Shown piece after piece: positions 1-8,819 of a DNA stretch of 64,000 nucleotides. Position numbers and translations under genes: made by a program. The notes beneath the pieces were generated by a model. The model did no database searches, was not told where the DNA came from, and worked only from the letters and a program-made list of their open reading frames with translations. The stretch is from NCBI RefSeq assembly GCF_000178955.2, contig NC_016631.1, positions 1,922,001-1,986,000 on the forward strand. The letters run 5' to 3'. This stretch comes from Granulicella mallensis MP5ACTX8 (GTDB lineage: Bacteria > Acidobacteriota > Terriglobia > Terriglobales > Acidobacteriaceae). Each line of letters opens with the position of its first letter. Position 1 is the stretch's first letter.

Positions 1-188
1 CCCGTGAGCAGGAAGCCGAGAGCGAGCCAGAGTACGGAGGGACCTGCGGTCGTGTCGTCGGGTCTGTGCGATAACTGCACTGTCGTTTGCTCCTGCGTTG
101 GACAAACCTGTCCGTGAAGGTGAGGCAGAAGCGAGCTCAAAACAGCAGGAAATTCCTGAGGTTTTGCCTTCCGCAGTAGCTGCCGCAC
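1..188 (-). CDS. partial ORF running off the left edge, unknown product
   Basis: An open minus-strand frame starts at a GTG at 186-188 and continues past base 1. It reads about 62 residues without a stop. The last visible stretch is hydrophobic (about 15 residues ending LGFLLTG), so it may be the start of a membrane segment. It is divergent from the SCO-like gene at 322, leaving a 133-bp spacer that would hold both promoters. No family is recognised, no convincing ribosome binding site precedes the GTG, and the codon bias is only moderately coding-like in the first half, so this is a tentative call. Confidence 0.3.
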   Translation of the reverse strand, partial: MRQLLRKAKPQEFPAVLSSLLPHLHGQVCPTQEQTTVQLSHRPDDTTAGPSVLWLALGFLLT

Positions 189-321
189 CGGGTCAACTCT
201 GTTGGTGAAGCTTTTGGCTGTGATGCTAACACGGCACGCCAGAGGGCGAAGGACCTGCAGCGGGCCAGCTATCATAAGAGGTGAGCCCGATTTCTTTTCA
301 TCGTGCTCCCTGAGGCTCTTC

Positions 322-1230
322 GTGCGTTTGCGTTTTACTCTTCTCGCTCTTGTTGCTGCCATGACCCTGGCGCTTGGCAGCCTTGTAACCGGCTGTCACT
401 CCGCGGCGAAGCCATCTGCGGTTGCAACGAAGCACTACCCGATACGGGGAGTGGTCGTCGAACTGGACGCGACCAACAAATCCGTTCTGCTGAAGCACGA
501 GTCGATTCCCGGCTTTATGGAAGCGATGACGATGGCCTATCGGTTGAGCGATCCGACGGTGATGTCGGAACTGCATCCGGGCGACAAGATTACCGCAACG
601 CTGGTGACCGACCAGGATGCCGATGGCCCAACGAATATGCGCCTGACCGACATCGTCGTGATCGCGCAGGCGCGGCCGGATTACAAGCCGACGGTGCAGT
701 ATCACGAACCCGCGCCGGGCGATTCGGTTCCCGACTTCGCACTACTTAACCAGTCGGATAAGAAGATCAGCCTCAAGCAATTCCGGGGCAAGGTCCTCCT
801 GATGACCTTCATCTACACGCGCTGCCCTTTGGCGGACTACTGCCCGCGCCTGAGCCGCAACTTTGCGGAGATCGACAAGTCCCTCAGCACGGATGCCGGG
901 GTCTATGGCGAGACGCATCTGCTTAGCATCAGCTTTGACCCTACCTACGACACTCCAAAGGTGCTGCGGAGCTATGGCGGAGCCTACACTGGACGCTATA
1001 CGCAGGAGCAGTTCGGGCATTGGGACTTTGCCGCGCCCACGACGGATGAGATGGCGAAGATGGAGCAGTTCTTCGGTCTCGGAGTCACTCCTGGAGACAA
1101 CGGGACGCTGCAGCACTCGTTGTCGACGCTGGTGATCGGCAAGGACGGAAAGGTTGTTGCGTTCTATCCAACCAACGACTGGACTACCGACGAAGTGATC
1201 GCGCAGATCCGCAAAGCGGCCACTGCGTAA
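322..1230 (+). CDS. CusF-SCO1/SenC fusion lipoprotein
   Basis: Copper-handling lipoprotein likely involved in loading copper into cytochrome oxidase or in periplasmic thiol/copper chemistry. The GTG at 322 is chosen because GAGG lies 6 nt upstream and it yields a short basic-hydrophobic signal with lipobox LVTGC (Cys25). Upstream in-frame starts would add an unlikely leader. Residues about 40-115 resemble the CusF-type copper-binding domain (GFMEAMTMAY); about 135-302 are the SCO1/SenC thioredoxin fold, with the Cys pair in TRCPLADYCP (about Cys168 and Cys174) and the distal His in LQHSLSTL. The CxxxxxC spacing differs from classic SCO CxxxC but matches the CusF-SCO fusions of this type. The small membrane protein at 1265 follows. 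Confidence 0.85.
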   Translation: MRLRFTLLALVAAMTLALGSLVTGCHSAAKPSAVATKHYPIRGVVVELDATNKSVLLKHESIPGFMEAMTMAYRLSDPTVMSELHPGDKITATLVTDQDADGPTNMRLTDIVVIAQARPDYKPTVQYHEPAPGDSVPDFALLNQSDKKISLKQFRGKVLLMTFIYTRCPLADYCPRLSRNFAEIDKSLSTDAGVYGETHLLSISFDPTYDTPKVLRSYGGAYTGRYTQEQFGHWDFAAPTTDEMAKMEQFFGLGVTPGDNGTLQHSLSTLVIGKDGKVVAFYPTNDWTTDEVIAQIRKAATA

Positions 1231-1264
1231 CTACAAACTTTAATTCTGAAAGCGAGATTCCTCT

Positions 1265-1648
1265 GTGGCAAAACTAACGATCGTCTTTGGTGTGCTGCTG
1301 GTTGTTCTGGGTGTTGCCGGCTTTGTGATGACCGGTTCCAGCCATCCGACGTCCCTCATCCCCTGCTGGTTTGGCCTGGTGCTGGCGCTCAGTGGAGCCT
1401 TGGCATCGGGTAATGACGCGAAGAAGCGCATGCTCTGGATGCATATTGCGGTGACCGTTGGCTTGCTGGGCTTCCTTTTCCCGGCGGTGATGTCCATCAA
1501 GTCGCTGGTCAAGGCGCATGCCCAGCAGGTGGAACTGGCTCATCCGGCAGCGGTGCATGAGCAGCTCATCATGGCGTTTGTCTGCCTGATCTTCGTCGTT
1601 CTGTGCGTTCGGTCGTTCATCGCAGCCCGCCGTGGGCGTGTAGCCTGA
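1265..1648 (+). CDS. small integral membrane protein, unknown function
   Basis: A 127-residue protein with a GTG start, four predicted membrane spans (about residues 4-24, 31-48, 58-76, 98-117) and a basic C-terminal tail (RRGRVA). It lies 34 bp after the SCO-like lipoprotein gene on the same strand and may be cotranscribed with it. No catalytic motif is visible and no family is recognised with certainty. The gene is coding-like in composition and its stop is well clear of the next gene at 1731. Confidence 0.65.
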   Translation: MAKLTIVFGVLLVVLGVAGFVMTGSSHPTSLIPCWFGLVLALSGALASGNDAKKRMLWMHIAVTVGLLGFLFPAVMSIKSLVKAHAQQVELAHPAAVHEQLIMAFVCLIFVVLCVRSFIAARRGRVA

Positions 1649-1730
1649 GTCTTCGGTGAGTCTGGAACATCGAACACTCAGGACTTCAATGAGACTTCGA
1701 TTCATCGTGGCAGGACATTAGGGTTAATTC

Positions 1731-3641
1731 ATGGCAGGTTTAGGAAGCTCGGGTCTCGGTCGCGGCAGTGGTGGTTTGCGTTCGGCCGAGAGGCCCTCGC
1801 GTAATACCAGTAAGGCTCTCAGCGCCGATTTGACGGCGAAGCGTCCAAAGCCGAAGCTCAGCGACATTCTGCCCGAGATCTGGGTGCTGATCAAGCCGCG
1901 TCTCTGGCTCCTCTCCGGCTGCTTTTTGCTGATGATCGTCAACCGGGCATCGAGCCTCGTCCTGCCCGCTCTCTCTCGGCCGCTGATCGACAAGGTGATG
2001 AATGCGAAAGACATCTCGCTTCTGCCGATGATCGTTGGCGCGGCTGTCGCGGCCACGATCCTGCAGGGCGGCACCTCGTATGCCCTGACCCAGTTGCTAT
2101 CCAAGTCGGGCCAGCGTCTCATTACCGACATCAGGAAGCAGGTACAACAGCACATCGGACAGCTTCCGGTCGCGTTCTACGACGAGAACCGTACGGGCAC
2201 GCTGGTGGCTCGCATCATGAACGATGTTGAAGGCATCCGCAACCTGGTCGGCACCGGAGTGGTGGACTTTGTCGGCGGCGTGCTGACAGCGATCTTTGCG
2301 TTCGTCTGGCTACTGCATATCAGCGTAAAGATGACGCTGCTCACTTTCGTTATTCTTCTGATCTTTGGGGCGATCCTGCAATATGCCTTCAAGACGATTC
2401 GCCCGATCTTTCGCGAGAGAGCCAAGATCAGCTCCGAGGTGTCTGGCCGCCTGACGGAGTCGCTTGGTGGCGTCCGCGTGATCAAGGGCTACCATGCCGA
2501 GGCCAACGAGGCGAACGTCTTCGCCGCCGGCGCGGAGCGCTTGCTGCGGAACGTCATCAGTTCGATCACGGCGCAGTCGTTTATGGGGCTGGCTGCGACA
2601 GCCGCTCAGGGCATCGTTACGGCACTGGTGATGTTTATCGGAGCCCATGAGCACTATGCCGATAAGCTCACCGTGGGCCAGTACTTCAGCTATGTGATGT
2701 TCCTGGTCTTCATGATTGCGCCGCTTATTCAGCTTGTCTCGGTCGGCACGCAACTTACTGAAGCTGTTGCCGGTCTCGACCGCACCAGGGAGGTTCTCGC
2801 CGAACGGCAGGAGGACGCCGATCCTCTGCGTTCGCATGAGATCGGTGTCGTGTCCGGAGATGTTCGTTTCGATGATGTGAGCTTCTCCTACGTTGACGAC
2901 AAGCCTGTGCTGCACAACATCAACTTCGAGTCCAAACCTGGAACGGTGACGGCACTCGTTGGATCGAGCGGCTCGGGTAAATCGACGATCATCAGTCTGA
3001 TCTGTGGCTTCCATACCGCGCAGAGCGGAGCGGTGCTGATCGACGGCCACGATCTCGCGACGTTGAAGCTCAGCAGCTTCCGGAGCCAACTTGGTGTCGT
3101 GCTGCAGGAGACCTTTCTCTTCGATGGCACGATTCGCGAGAACGTGAAGTTCTCGCGGCCTGAAGCGACGGAAGAAGAATGCCTGAAGGCCTGCTCTATT
3201 GCGCGTGTGGACGAGTTCGCCGAACGCTTTCCAGAAGGCTACGACACCATCGTCGGGGAGCGTGGAGTGAAGCTCTCCGGCGGACAGCGGCAGCGCATCT
3301 CGATTGCACGAGCGATCCTGGCGGACCCACGCATCCTCATCCTCGACGAGGCCACGAGCTCGCTCGATTCGGAGTCCGAGGCGCTGATTCAGCATGGTCT
3401 GAGCTACCTGATGCAGGGACGGACGACCTTCGTGATCGCGCACAGACTTTCAACGATTCGCCGGGCCGACCAGATTTTGGTGATCGAGCAGGGAAGAATT
3501 CTGGAGCGTGGCACCCACGACGAGTTGTACAAGCTGGGAGGCCGCTACTACGACCTCTACACGCAGCAGCATGGGCTGGAGACGAATCTGTTCCTGGCGC
3601 CGGGTGAGGGTGACAAGGTGGAGTTGACCGCCAAGGCTTAG
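1731..3641 (+). CDS. ABC exporter, MsbA/lipid-flippase-like half transporter
   Basis: A 636-residue fused membrane and ATPase half-transporter acting as a homodimer in the inner membrane. An unusual Gly/Ser/basic N-terminal tail of about 50 residues precedes six membrane helices (about 60-340). The nucleotide-binding domain (about 380-620) has Walker A GSSGSGKST (about 410), the signature LSGGQRQR (about 515), Walker B ILILDEATSSLD (about 540) and the switch His in IAHRLST. Overall organisation fits the MsbA type (lipid A core or other lipid export), but substrate cannot be read from sequence. It ends 20 bp before the vapB start. Confidence 0.9.
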   Translation: MAGLGSSGLGRGSGGLRSAERPSRNTSKALSADLTAKRPKPKLSDILPEIWVLIKPRLWLLSGCFLLMIVNRASSLVLPALSRPLIDKVMNAKDISLLPMIVGAAVAATILQGGTSYALTQLLSKSGQRLITDIRKQVQQHIGQLPVAFYDENRTGTLVARIMNDVEGIRNLVGTGVVDFVGGVLTAIFAFVWLLHISVKMTLLTFVILLIFGAILQYAFKTIRPIFRERAKISSEVSGRLTESLGGVRVIKGYHAEANEANVFAAGAERLLRNVISSITAQSFMGLAATAAQGIVTALVMFIGAHEHYADKLTVGQYFSYVMFLVFMIAPLIQLVSVGTQLTEAVAGLDRTREVLAERQEDADPLRSHEIGVVSGDVRFDDVSFSYVDDKPVLHNINFESKPGTVTALVGSSGSGKSTIISLICGFHTAQSGAVLIDGHDLATLKLSSFRSQLGVVLQETFLFDGTIRENVKFSRPEATEEECLKACSIARVDEFAERFPEGYDTIVGERGVKLSGGQRQRISIARAILADPRILILDEATSSLDSESEALIQHGLSYLMQGRTTFVIAHRLSTIRRADQILVIEQGRILERGTHDELYKLGGRYYDLYTQQHGLETNLFLAPGEGDKVELTAKA

Positions 3642-3643
3642 TA

Positions 3644-3666
3644 GCCATGTACACTATGTACATGGC
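3644..3666. promoter_or_regulatory. 10-bp perfect palindrome over the vapB start (probable VapBC operator)
   Basis: The arms GCCATGTACA (3644-3653) and TGTACATGGC (3657-3666) are perfect inverted repeats separated by CTA. The right arm includes the ATG of vapB at 3662. VapBC complexes usually repress their own promoter through inverted repeats, so this is the probable operator. Its overlap with the start codon implies that bound VapBC would also block initiation, or that the transcript is leaderless. Confidence 0.6.
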
Positions 3667-3922
3667 GTTGCATATTACCAATCCGGCGGTGGAGCAGAAG
3701 GTACGAAGCTTGGCCTCTGTTACCGGAGAATCCATTACAGAGGCCATTGGTGCGGCCGCGGAAGAGCGCCTGATTCGTTTTAACGCCGCAGGGAAAAACC
3801 TATCCTCTCCTTCCGTTGAAGAGGTTCTGGCGATGATACGGAGCTTCAATCTGAAACCTATCAACGAAGACCTGACGGACGATGAGATTCTGGGGTACGG
3901 CCCAGAAGGTTTTTGCGAGTAA
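3662..3922 (+). CDS. vapB: VapB-type antitoxin (Rv0623-like family)
   Basis: An 86-residue antitoxin whose N-terminal MALHITNP and GESITEAI match the Rv0623/PSK-type VapB family (DNA-binding N-terminus, toxin-neutralising C-terminus). The ATG at 3662 is preferred over 3647 because family members start MALHI and the upstream codons lie in the operator palindrome. It overlaps vapC by one base (TAATG), so the two are translationally coupled. The C-terminal EGF-type acidic tail (GPEGFCE) would insert into the PIN active site. Confidence 0.85.
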   Translation: MALHITNPAVEQKVRSLASVTGESITEAIGAAAEERLIRFNAAGKNLSSPSVEEVLAMIRSFNLKPINEDLTDDEILGYGPEGFCE

Positions 3923-4308
3923 TGGTTATTGATTCATCAGCATTGGTGGCAATCCTCCTCGCAGAACCTGATGCCTCAATTTATATTTCCGCAATATTGA
4001 ACGATGTGACGAGACTCATCTCTGCTGCGACACTTGTAGAAACCTCTATCGTCATGATCAGAAGAAGAGAGCCTGACGCTATTGCCGCGCTCGATGCTGT
4101 TGTAGCCCGACTGCAATTGACTGTCATTCCTGTAGATCGTGAACAGGCTCTACTTGCCCGACAAGGGTTCCGACGGTTCGGCAAAGGACTGGATCGCGCA
4201 GGACTTAATTTCGGTGACTGCTTCTCCTATGCGTTGGCTATGCACCTTAACGAGCCCCTGTTGTTCAAGGGAAACGATTTTACGTTCACGGATGTTCTCC
4301 GTGCTTAG
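3922..4308 (+). CDS. vapC: VapC toxin, PIN-domain ribonuclease
   Basis: A 128-residue PIN-domain RNase, the toxin partner of the preceding vapB. Acidic metal-binding residues are visible: Asp in MVIDSSAL, Glu in LVETSIV, Asp in NFGDCFSYA and Asp in KGNDF. The start at 3922 uses the ATG overlapping the vapB stop. Its stop overlaps the stop codon of the convergent peptidase gene by 4 nt (4305-4308), so no terminator separates them. All catalytic residues are intact, so the module is probably active. Confidence 0.88.
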   Translation: MVIDSSALVAILLAEPDASIYISAILNDVTRLISAATLVETSIVMIRRREPDAIAALDAVVARLQLTVIPVDREQALLARQGFRRFGKGLDRAGLNFGDCFSYALAMHLNEPLLFKGNDFTFTDVLRA

Positions 4309-6374
4309 CCCTTCTCCTCCACCAAGCCAAGCTCCTTCAGCAAAAACGCGAAGTCGAACGCAATCTCCTTCAGATAGTCGTAGCGTCCCGAAGCTCCGCC
4401 GTGTCCCGCATCCATATTGATGTGCAACAGCAGAGGCGTGTCGTTGGTCTTGAGCGTGCGCAGCTTGGCAACGTACTTCGCCGGCTCCCAATACATCACC
4501 TGAGAGTCGTTCAGGCTGGTCTTCACCAGCATCGCGGGGTACGCTCCTGCCGCGAGGTTGTCGTACGGCGAATAAGACCGCATGTAGGCAAAGGCCTCGG
4601 GCTCGTTCGGATTGCCCCACTCTTCATATTCGGCGACCGTGAGCGGCAGGCTGGCGTCGAGCATGGTGTTCATCACATCGACGAAGGGAACATGCGAGAG
4701 CACCGCGTGGAAGAGGTCTGGACGCATGTTGGTGACGGCGCCCATCAGCAGGCCGCCGGCGCTGCCGCCTTCGATTGCGACGCGCTTGCGGTCGCCATAG
4801 CCTTCGGCGAGCAGGAACTCCGTCGCGTCGATGAAATCAGTGAAAGTGTTGCGCTTGGACATCATCTTGCCCGCATCGTGCCAGGGATCGCCGAGTTCGC
4901 CACCGCCGCGGATGTGGGCATAGGCGATAACAACGCCGCGGTCCAGCAGGGCCAGTCGCGAGGCGCTGAAGCCCAGCGGCAGCGCGTAGCCATACGATCC
5001 ATAGCCGTAGACATAGAGCGGCGACGAGCCGTCCTTGTGAAACTTGTCGCTACGATAGACGAGCGAGATCGGAACCTGCACGCCATCGGTCGCGCTGAAC
5101 CAGAGACGCTCGGAGGCATATTGCGAGGCGTCGAATCCTCCCGGCACCTCCTGCTGCTTCAGCAAGGTCGACTGCTGCGTTGCCACATCGTACGTAAATA
5201 CCGACGCAGGCCTGACCAGCGACTGGTAGGCGTAGCGGAACGTTGTCGTTGCAAAGTCGCGATTGATCTCGCCAAAGGCCGTGTAGGCGGGATCGGGGAA
5301 GCGGATGTCGTTTGAAGTGGTGAGCAGACCTGAGGCGTCGAGGGCGAAGACGCGCAACACCGGGAGGCCGCGCTCGCGGTAGCTGGCGACGAGGAAGCTC
5401 TGGAAGAGATCGAAGTCTTCGAGCGGAGCGTCTGCGTGCTCGGGCAAGATCTCCTGCCAATGCTCACGGCCTGGGGTGTCCACAGGTGTGCGCACCAGCT
5501 TGAACTGCTCCGCCTCGTGATTGGTGCGGAGGTAGAAGAAGCCCTCGCGATGCTCGACGGAGTACTCCTCGTCATCAACGCGTGGAGCGATCAGGGTGAA
5601 GCTTCCTTCAGGTTTTGTGGCATCGAGAAACCAGCTCTCGCTGGTGGTGTGGCTGCCGCATTCGAGCATCAGGTAGCGGCGGTCGAGCGTACGGCCCACT
5701 CCGATGTTGAAGCGTTCGTCCTTCTCTTCGAAGACGAGTGTGTCTTCGGTCGAACCGAGGCTGTGCCTCCAGAGCCGGTCCTGGCGCTTAGTCTGTTCGT
5801 CCTCGGTGGTGTAGAAGAGCGTCGCTGAGTCCGCTGCCCAGGAGATCGAGCCCACGCGTTCGGCGGTGTCGGTCAGGGTTTCGTTCGTCTCGAGGTTCTT
5901 GATCGCGAGCCGGTACTGCCGAAATCCGGTGTTGTCCGTTGTATAGGCCAGCAGCTTTCCGTCCGGACTGACGCCGAGGGTCCCAACGCTCATAAACGGC
6001 TGGCCCTCGGCGAGCGCGTTGACGTCGAGAATCGTCTGCTCTTCGCCTGGGCCCTCTGCGGCGCGGCGGCAGAAGCGGGGATATTGCAGGCCTTTTTCCG
6101 TGCGGGTCAGATACTCCCAGGCGCCGTCGCGATAGGGGACTGAGACATCGTCCTCCTTGATGTGCGACAGAATCTCGTCATAAAGCGCACCCTGCAGTGC
6201 CTCGGTGCCCTTCATCGCGGCACTGGTATAGGCATTCTCGGCTTCGAGGTACTCTGTTACGCGGGGCGAACCCTTGTCGCGCAGCCAAGCGTAATCGTCG
6301 TGTAGCTGCGTGCCGTGGATGTCCAGAGTCTTTGGTTCAGGGGTGGCGAGGGGTAGCTGCGATATCGAAGGCAT
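4305..6374 (-). CDS. oligopeptidase B / prolyl oligopeptidase family (S9A)
   Basis: A 689-residue cytosolic serine peptidase that cleaves small peptides, probably after basic residues as in OpdB. The N-terminal beta-propeller covers about 1-400 and the alpha/beta-hydrolase domain about 430-685. The triad is Ser in GGSAGG (about 536), Asp in SLNDSQV (about 621) and His in DAGHGG (about 657), spaced as in E. coli OpdB. The start at 6374 (MPSISQLP) has GGAG 8-11 nt upstream, and the length then matches the family. A longer in-frame extension to 6569 is rejected. It is convergent with vapC. Confidence 0.88.
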   Translation of the reverse strand: MPSISQLPLATPEPKTLDIHGTQLHDDYAWLRDKGSPRVTEYLEAENAYTSAAMKGTEALQGALYDEILSHIKEDDVSVPYRDGAWEYLTRTEKGLQYPRFCRRAAEGPGEEQTILDVNALAEGQPFMSVGTLGVSPDGKLLAYTTDNTGFRQYRLAIKNLETNETLTDTAERVGSISWAADSATLFYTTEDEQTKRQDRLWRHSLGSTEDTLVFEEKDERFNIGVGRTLDRRYLMLECGSHTTSESWFLDATKPEGSFTLIAPRVDDEEYSVEHREGFFYLRTNHEAEQFKLVRTPVDTPGREHWQEILPEHADAPLEDFDLFQSFLVASYRERGLPVLRVFALDASGLLTTSNDIRFPDPAYTAFGEINRDFATTTFRYAYQSLVRPASVFTYDVATQQSTLLKQQEVPGGFDASQYASERLWFSATDGVQVPISLVYRSDKFHKDGSSPLYVYGYGSYGYALPLGFSASRLALLDRGVVIAYAHIRGGGELGDPWHDAGKMMSKRNTFTDFIDATEFLLAEGYGDRKRVAIEGGSAGGLLMGAVTNMRPDLFHAVLSHVPFVDVMNTMLDASLPLTVAEYEEWGNPNEPEAFAYMRSYSPYDNLAAGAYPAMLVKTSLNDSQVMYWEPAKYVAKLRTLKTNDTPLLLHINMDAGHGGASGRYDYLKEIAFDFAFLLKELGLVEEKG

Positions 6375-6496
6375 GAGTTCTCCATCTCCAGAATAAAGCC
6401 GCCGGGACCAGGATGGGGACAACGCGGGAGGGGCGCAGGGACTCCTACAGCCGTAAGCTATTTTTCCGCGGCTCTGCCGCAACGAGGAGACACCCC

Positions 6497-7015
6497 ATGA
6501 AGACGACGAAGAAGATGCTTTGTATGACCGTAATAGGCTGCGCTGCCATGTTTGCGTCCTCCCAGGCAAAGGCTGCTGTCACCGATGCTGACAAGACGTT
6601 TCTCGCGGCAGCGGCACAGGGCGATATGAACGAGATCAAGTTGAGCGAACTGGCCGAGACCAAGGCTTCCAACCCGGAGGTGAAGGCCTTTGCGCACAAG
6701 ATGGTGGCCGATCACAAGATGCTCGAAGCGAAGATGAAGCCCTTTGCCACGGCATGGGGCCTTACGGGACCCAGCGGTCCCGATGCGGCCCACCAGGCTG
6801 AGTGGGACAAGCTGAACGGGCTGTCCGGCGCGGACTTCGATACGGAATACATCAACGTGATGGACCAGGACCATCACCAGGCTCTGGATGCCTTCACGAC
6901 TGAGGCTCAGACCACCACGGACGCGAAGTTCAAGGCGGCCGTGATGCAGGGCAAGAGCGTTGTCGCCGCCCACACGAACATGGCTGATGATCTAAAAGGC
7001 AAGATGAAGATGTAG
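6497..7015 (+). CDS. secreted DUF4142 (ferritin-like) protein
   Basis: A 172-residue periplasmic protein with a Sec signal peptide (MKTTKKMLCMTVIG, cleaved near SQAKA) and a four-helix DUF4142 domain (about 30-170). His and Glu residues are spread along helices (FAHKMVADHKML, DQDHHQAL, HTNMAD). GAGGAGA lies 7 nt before the ATG at 6497, which fixes the start. Function of DUF4142 is unknown; it is often linked to envelope stress. It is divergent from the peptidase gene at 6374. Confidence 0.82.
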   Translation: MKTTKKMLCMTVIGCAAMFASSQAKAAVTDADKTFLAAAAQGDMNEIKLSELAETKASNPEVKAFAHKMVADHKMLEAKMKPFATAWGLTGPSGPDAAHQAEWDKLNGLSGADFDTEYINVMDQDHHQALDAFTTEAQTTTDAKFKAAVMQGKSVVAAHTNMADDLKGKMKM

Positions 7016-7223
7016 TTGCGGTTCTAGTACGTGCGTTTCTCGACCGGACTGCAATAGATATTGGCCCGCAGGGATGGCTTATACAACCCTGCGGGTAAAG
7101 TCTTGGGCCAGTGCGTACGCCTGTGGTATTGCAACGGCACTTTCCTTAGAGAACACGGGTATGTCTGGTGATGGTTCTATGTGGAAGGGAACTTCGCAAC
7201 CTATCCGGGCGTATCCTAAATCC

Positions 7224-8036
7224 GTGACCGTGACGCGTAAATTTCTAGGAGTTCTGGTGTTCTTGTTGGCCGCTGCGTGCCTGGTGCGAGCGGAATCGGT
7301 CGACAAACTGCCCAAGCCGACAAGCTATGTCAGCGACTTTGCCGGCGTTATCGACGAGGGGTCCAAGCAGAGCCTCGAAGATCTGTGCAAGCAGGTCTAT
7401 GAGAAGGCGCACGCGACGATTGAAGTGGTGACGGTCAACTCTCTCGATGGCCTGACGATCGAGGACTTCACGACACAGCTTGAGGACAAGTGGAAGGTCG
7501 GCCCGAAAGGCTCGGATAAAGGCGTTGTGATGGTCTTTGCGATTCAGGACCACAAACGCCGCATTGAGGTCGGGTACGGTCTCGAGGGCATCCTGAACGA
7601 CGCCAAGGTGGGCGACATCGGCCGCAGCATGGTTCCGCAGCTCCAGCAGGGGGAGTATGGCCCTGCGATTCAGACCGGCGCGCAGCAGATTGCTCAGGTG
7701 ATCGCCACGGATGCGGGCGTTACGCTGGATGTGGCTCCGGTTCACACCTACCATCGTGAGCAGGTTGAGCAACACGGCGGCAGCAATTGGTTCGGCATCA
7801 TTATTTTCATCGTCATTCTGTTGGTCATCTTTGGCGGCAGAGGCGGTGGCGGTGGGCGCGGTGGCTGGCTCTGGTTCCTGCTCGGAAGCATGATGGGCGG
7901 AGGACGTGGCGGCTTCGGTGGAGGTGGCGGCTTCGGAGGCGGTGGAGGCAGGGGCGGTAGCAGTGGCGGCGGCGGAGATTTTGGTGGCGGATTTGGCGGC
8001 GGTTCTGGTGGCGGCGGCGCCAGCGGAGACTGGTAG
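7224..8036 (+). CDS. TPM-domain membrane protein with Gly-rich tail
   Basis: A protein of about 270 residues: signal peptide, extracytoplasmic TPM domain (about 30-165, with YVSDFAGVID and VGYGLEGILND), one membrane helix (about 190-205) and a C-terminal tail of about 65 residues made almost wholly of Gly, Ser, Phe and Arg. This is the usual YgcG layout. The tail is low-complexity DNA. The GTG at 7224 gives a clean signal peptide; no good ribosome site is seen, so the exact start is uncertain (upstream in-frame ATGs at 7161 and 7182). It pairs with lemA, 68 bp downstream, as in many genomes. Confidence 0.82.
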   Translation: MTVTRKFLGVLVFLLAAACLVRAESVDKLPKPTSYVSDFAGVIDEGSKQSLEDLCKQVYEKAHATIEVVTVNSLDGLTIEDFTTQLEDKWKVGPKGSDKGVVMVFAIQDHKRRIEVGYGLEGILNDAKVGDIGRSMVPQLQQGEYGPAIQTGAQQIAQVIATDAGVTLDVAPVHTYHREQVEQHGGSNWFGIIIFIVILLVIFGGRGGGGGRGGWLWFLLGSMMGGGRGGFGGGGGFGGGGGRGGSSGGGGDFGGGFGGGSGGGGASGDW

Positions 8037-8104
8037 TGCAGTAAGCTAGGAACGCAAGTCAAGACGCCGGAATGAAGACGATAGAAGGAAATGGGAGATC
8101 GACG

Positions 8105-8689
8105 ATGAAGGGTATTTGGGTTGCACTGGGTGTTGTAGGTCTATTAGTGGTCGTGCTTCTGCTGGGAGCAGGAAGCTATATCTCCGCAAAGAACCAGATG
8201 GTTCAGTTGAACGAGGACGTCAATCAGTCCTATTCGCAGCTCAACGTCGTGCAGCAACGGCGGCTTGACCTGATTCCGAACCTCGTTGCCACGGTAAAGG
8301 GCTACGTGAAGGAAGAAGAGACGGTACTGACCAACATCGCTAACGCGCGCGCGGCTGTGATTGCCGCGTCGTCGGACCATGCGAGCAGCATCCAGGCGAA
8401 CCAGAAGCTCGATCTCGCGATCAGCCCCCTGTTGCGCCTGCAGGAGCAGTATCCCAACCTGAAGGCCAATGAGCAGTTCATCCGGCTCTCCGATGAGCTG
8501 GCTGGAACCGAGAACCGCATTGCGGTCGAGCGCCAGCGCTACAACAAGACGCTCGAGCTGTACAACGTGGATGTCCGTCAGTTTCCTAACAGCTTTTGGG
8601 CGAATATCGCTGGCTTCCACTACCGCGACGAGTACTTCAAGGGCAATCCGGCGAATGGCACTGCTCCAACCGTCGACTTCGGCAAGTAA
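8105..8689 (+). CDS. LemA family protein
   Basis: A 194-residue membrane-anchored helical protein. One N-terminal membrane helix (about 5-26) is followed by a long alpha-helical domain with LemA hallmarks (QRRLDLIPNLVATVKGYVKEE and YNKTLELYN). It lies directly after the TPM gene and probably shares its operon. The function of LemA proteins is poorly defined; membrane or envelope roles have been proposed. The ATG at 8105 is preceded by a purine-rich GGGAGATCGACG. A strong hairpin terminator follows at 8707. Confidence 0.88.
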   Translation: MKGIWVALGVVGLLVVVLLLGAGSYISAKNQMVQLNEDVNQSYSQLNVVQQRRLDLIPNLVATVKGYVKEEETVLTNIANARAAVIAASSDHASSIQANQKLDLAISPLLRLQEQYPNLKANEQFIRLSDELAGTENRIAVERQRYNKTLELYNVDVRQFPNSFWANIAGFHYRDEYFKGNPANGTAPTVDFGK

Positions 8690-8706
8690 ACTTTTCGTTC
8701 CAATCG

Positions 8707-8732
8707 AGAGCCAACGCTCAGGCGTTGGCTCT
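8707..8732 (+). terminator. hairpin terminator after lemA
   Basis: AGAGCCAACGC (8707-8717) pairs perfectly over 11 bp with GCGTTGGCTCT (8722-8732) around a 4-nt loop. It is followed by TCGCTTTTCGC, a weak T-run, 18 bp after the lemA stop. Confidence 0.7.
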
Positions 8733-8819
8733 TCGCTTTTCGCTGTAGTTTGCTGTGCGTGTTCGTGGCGTGTCATCCGCAAACCGCGAACCTCTCAGAT
8801 GGGGTAGGTTAAGGGAGAG

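Noticed and set aside
2310-3443. 377-residue ORF opposite the ABC exporter
   Set aside because: Antisense to Walker and signature motifs; no independent support.
8760-8819. Mg2+-sensing riboswitch (M-box) upstream of the MgtE_N gene
   Set aside because: The spacer is under 90 bp after the lemA terminator, too short for an M-box, and no matching stems are seen.
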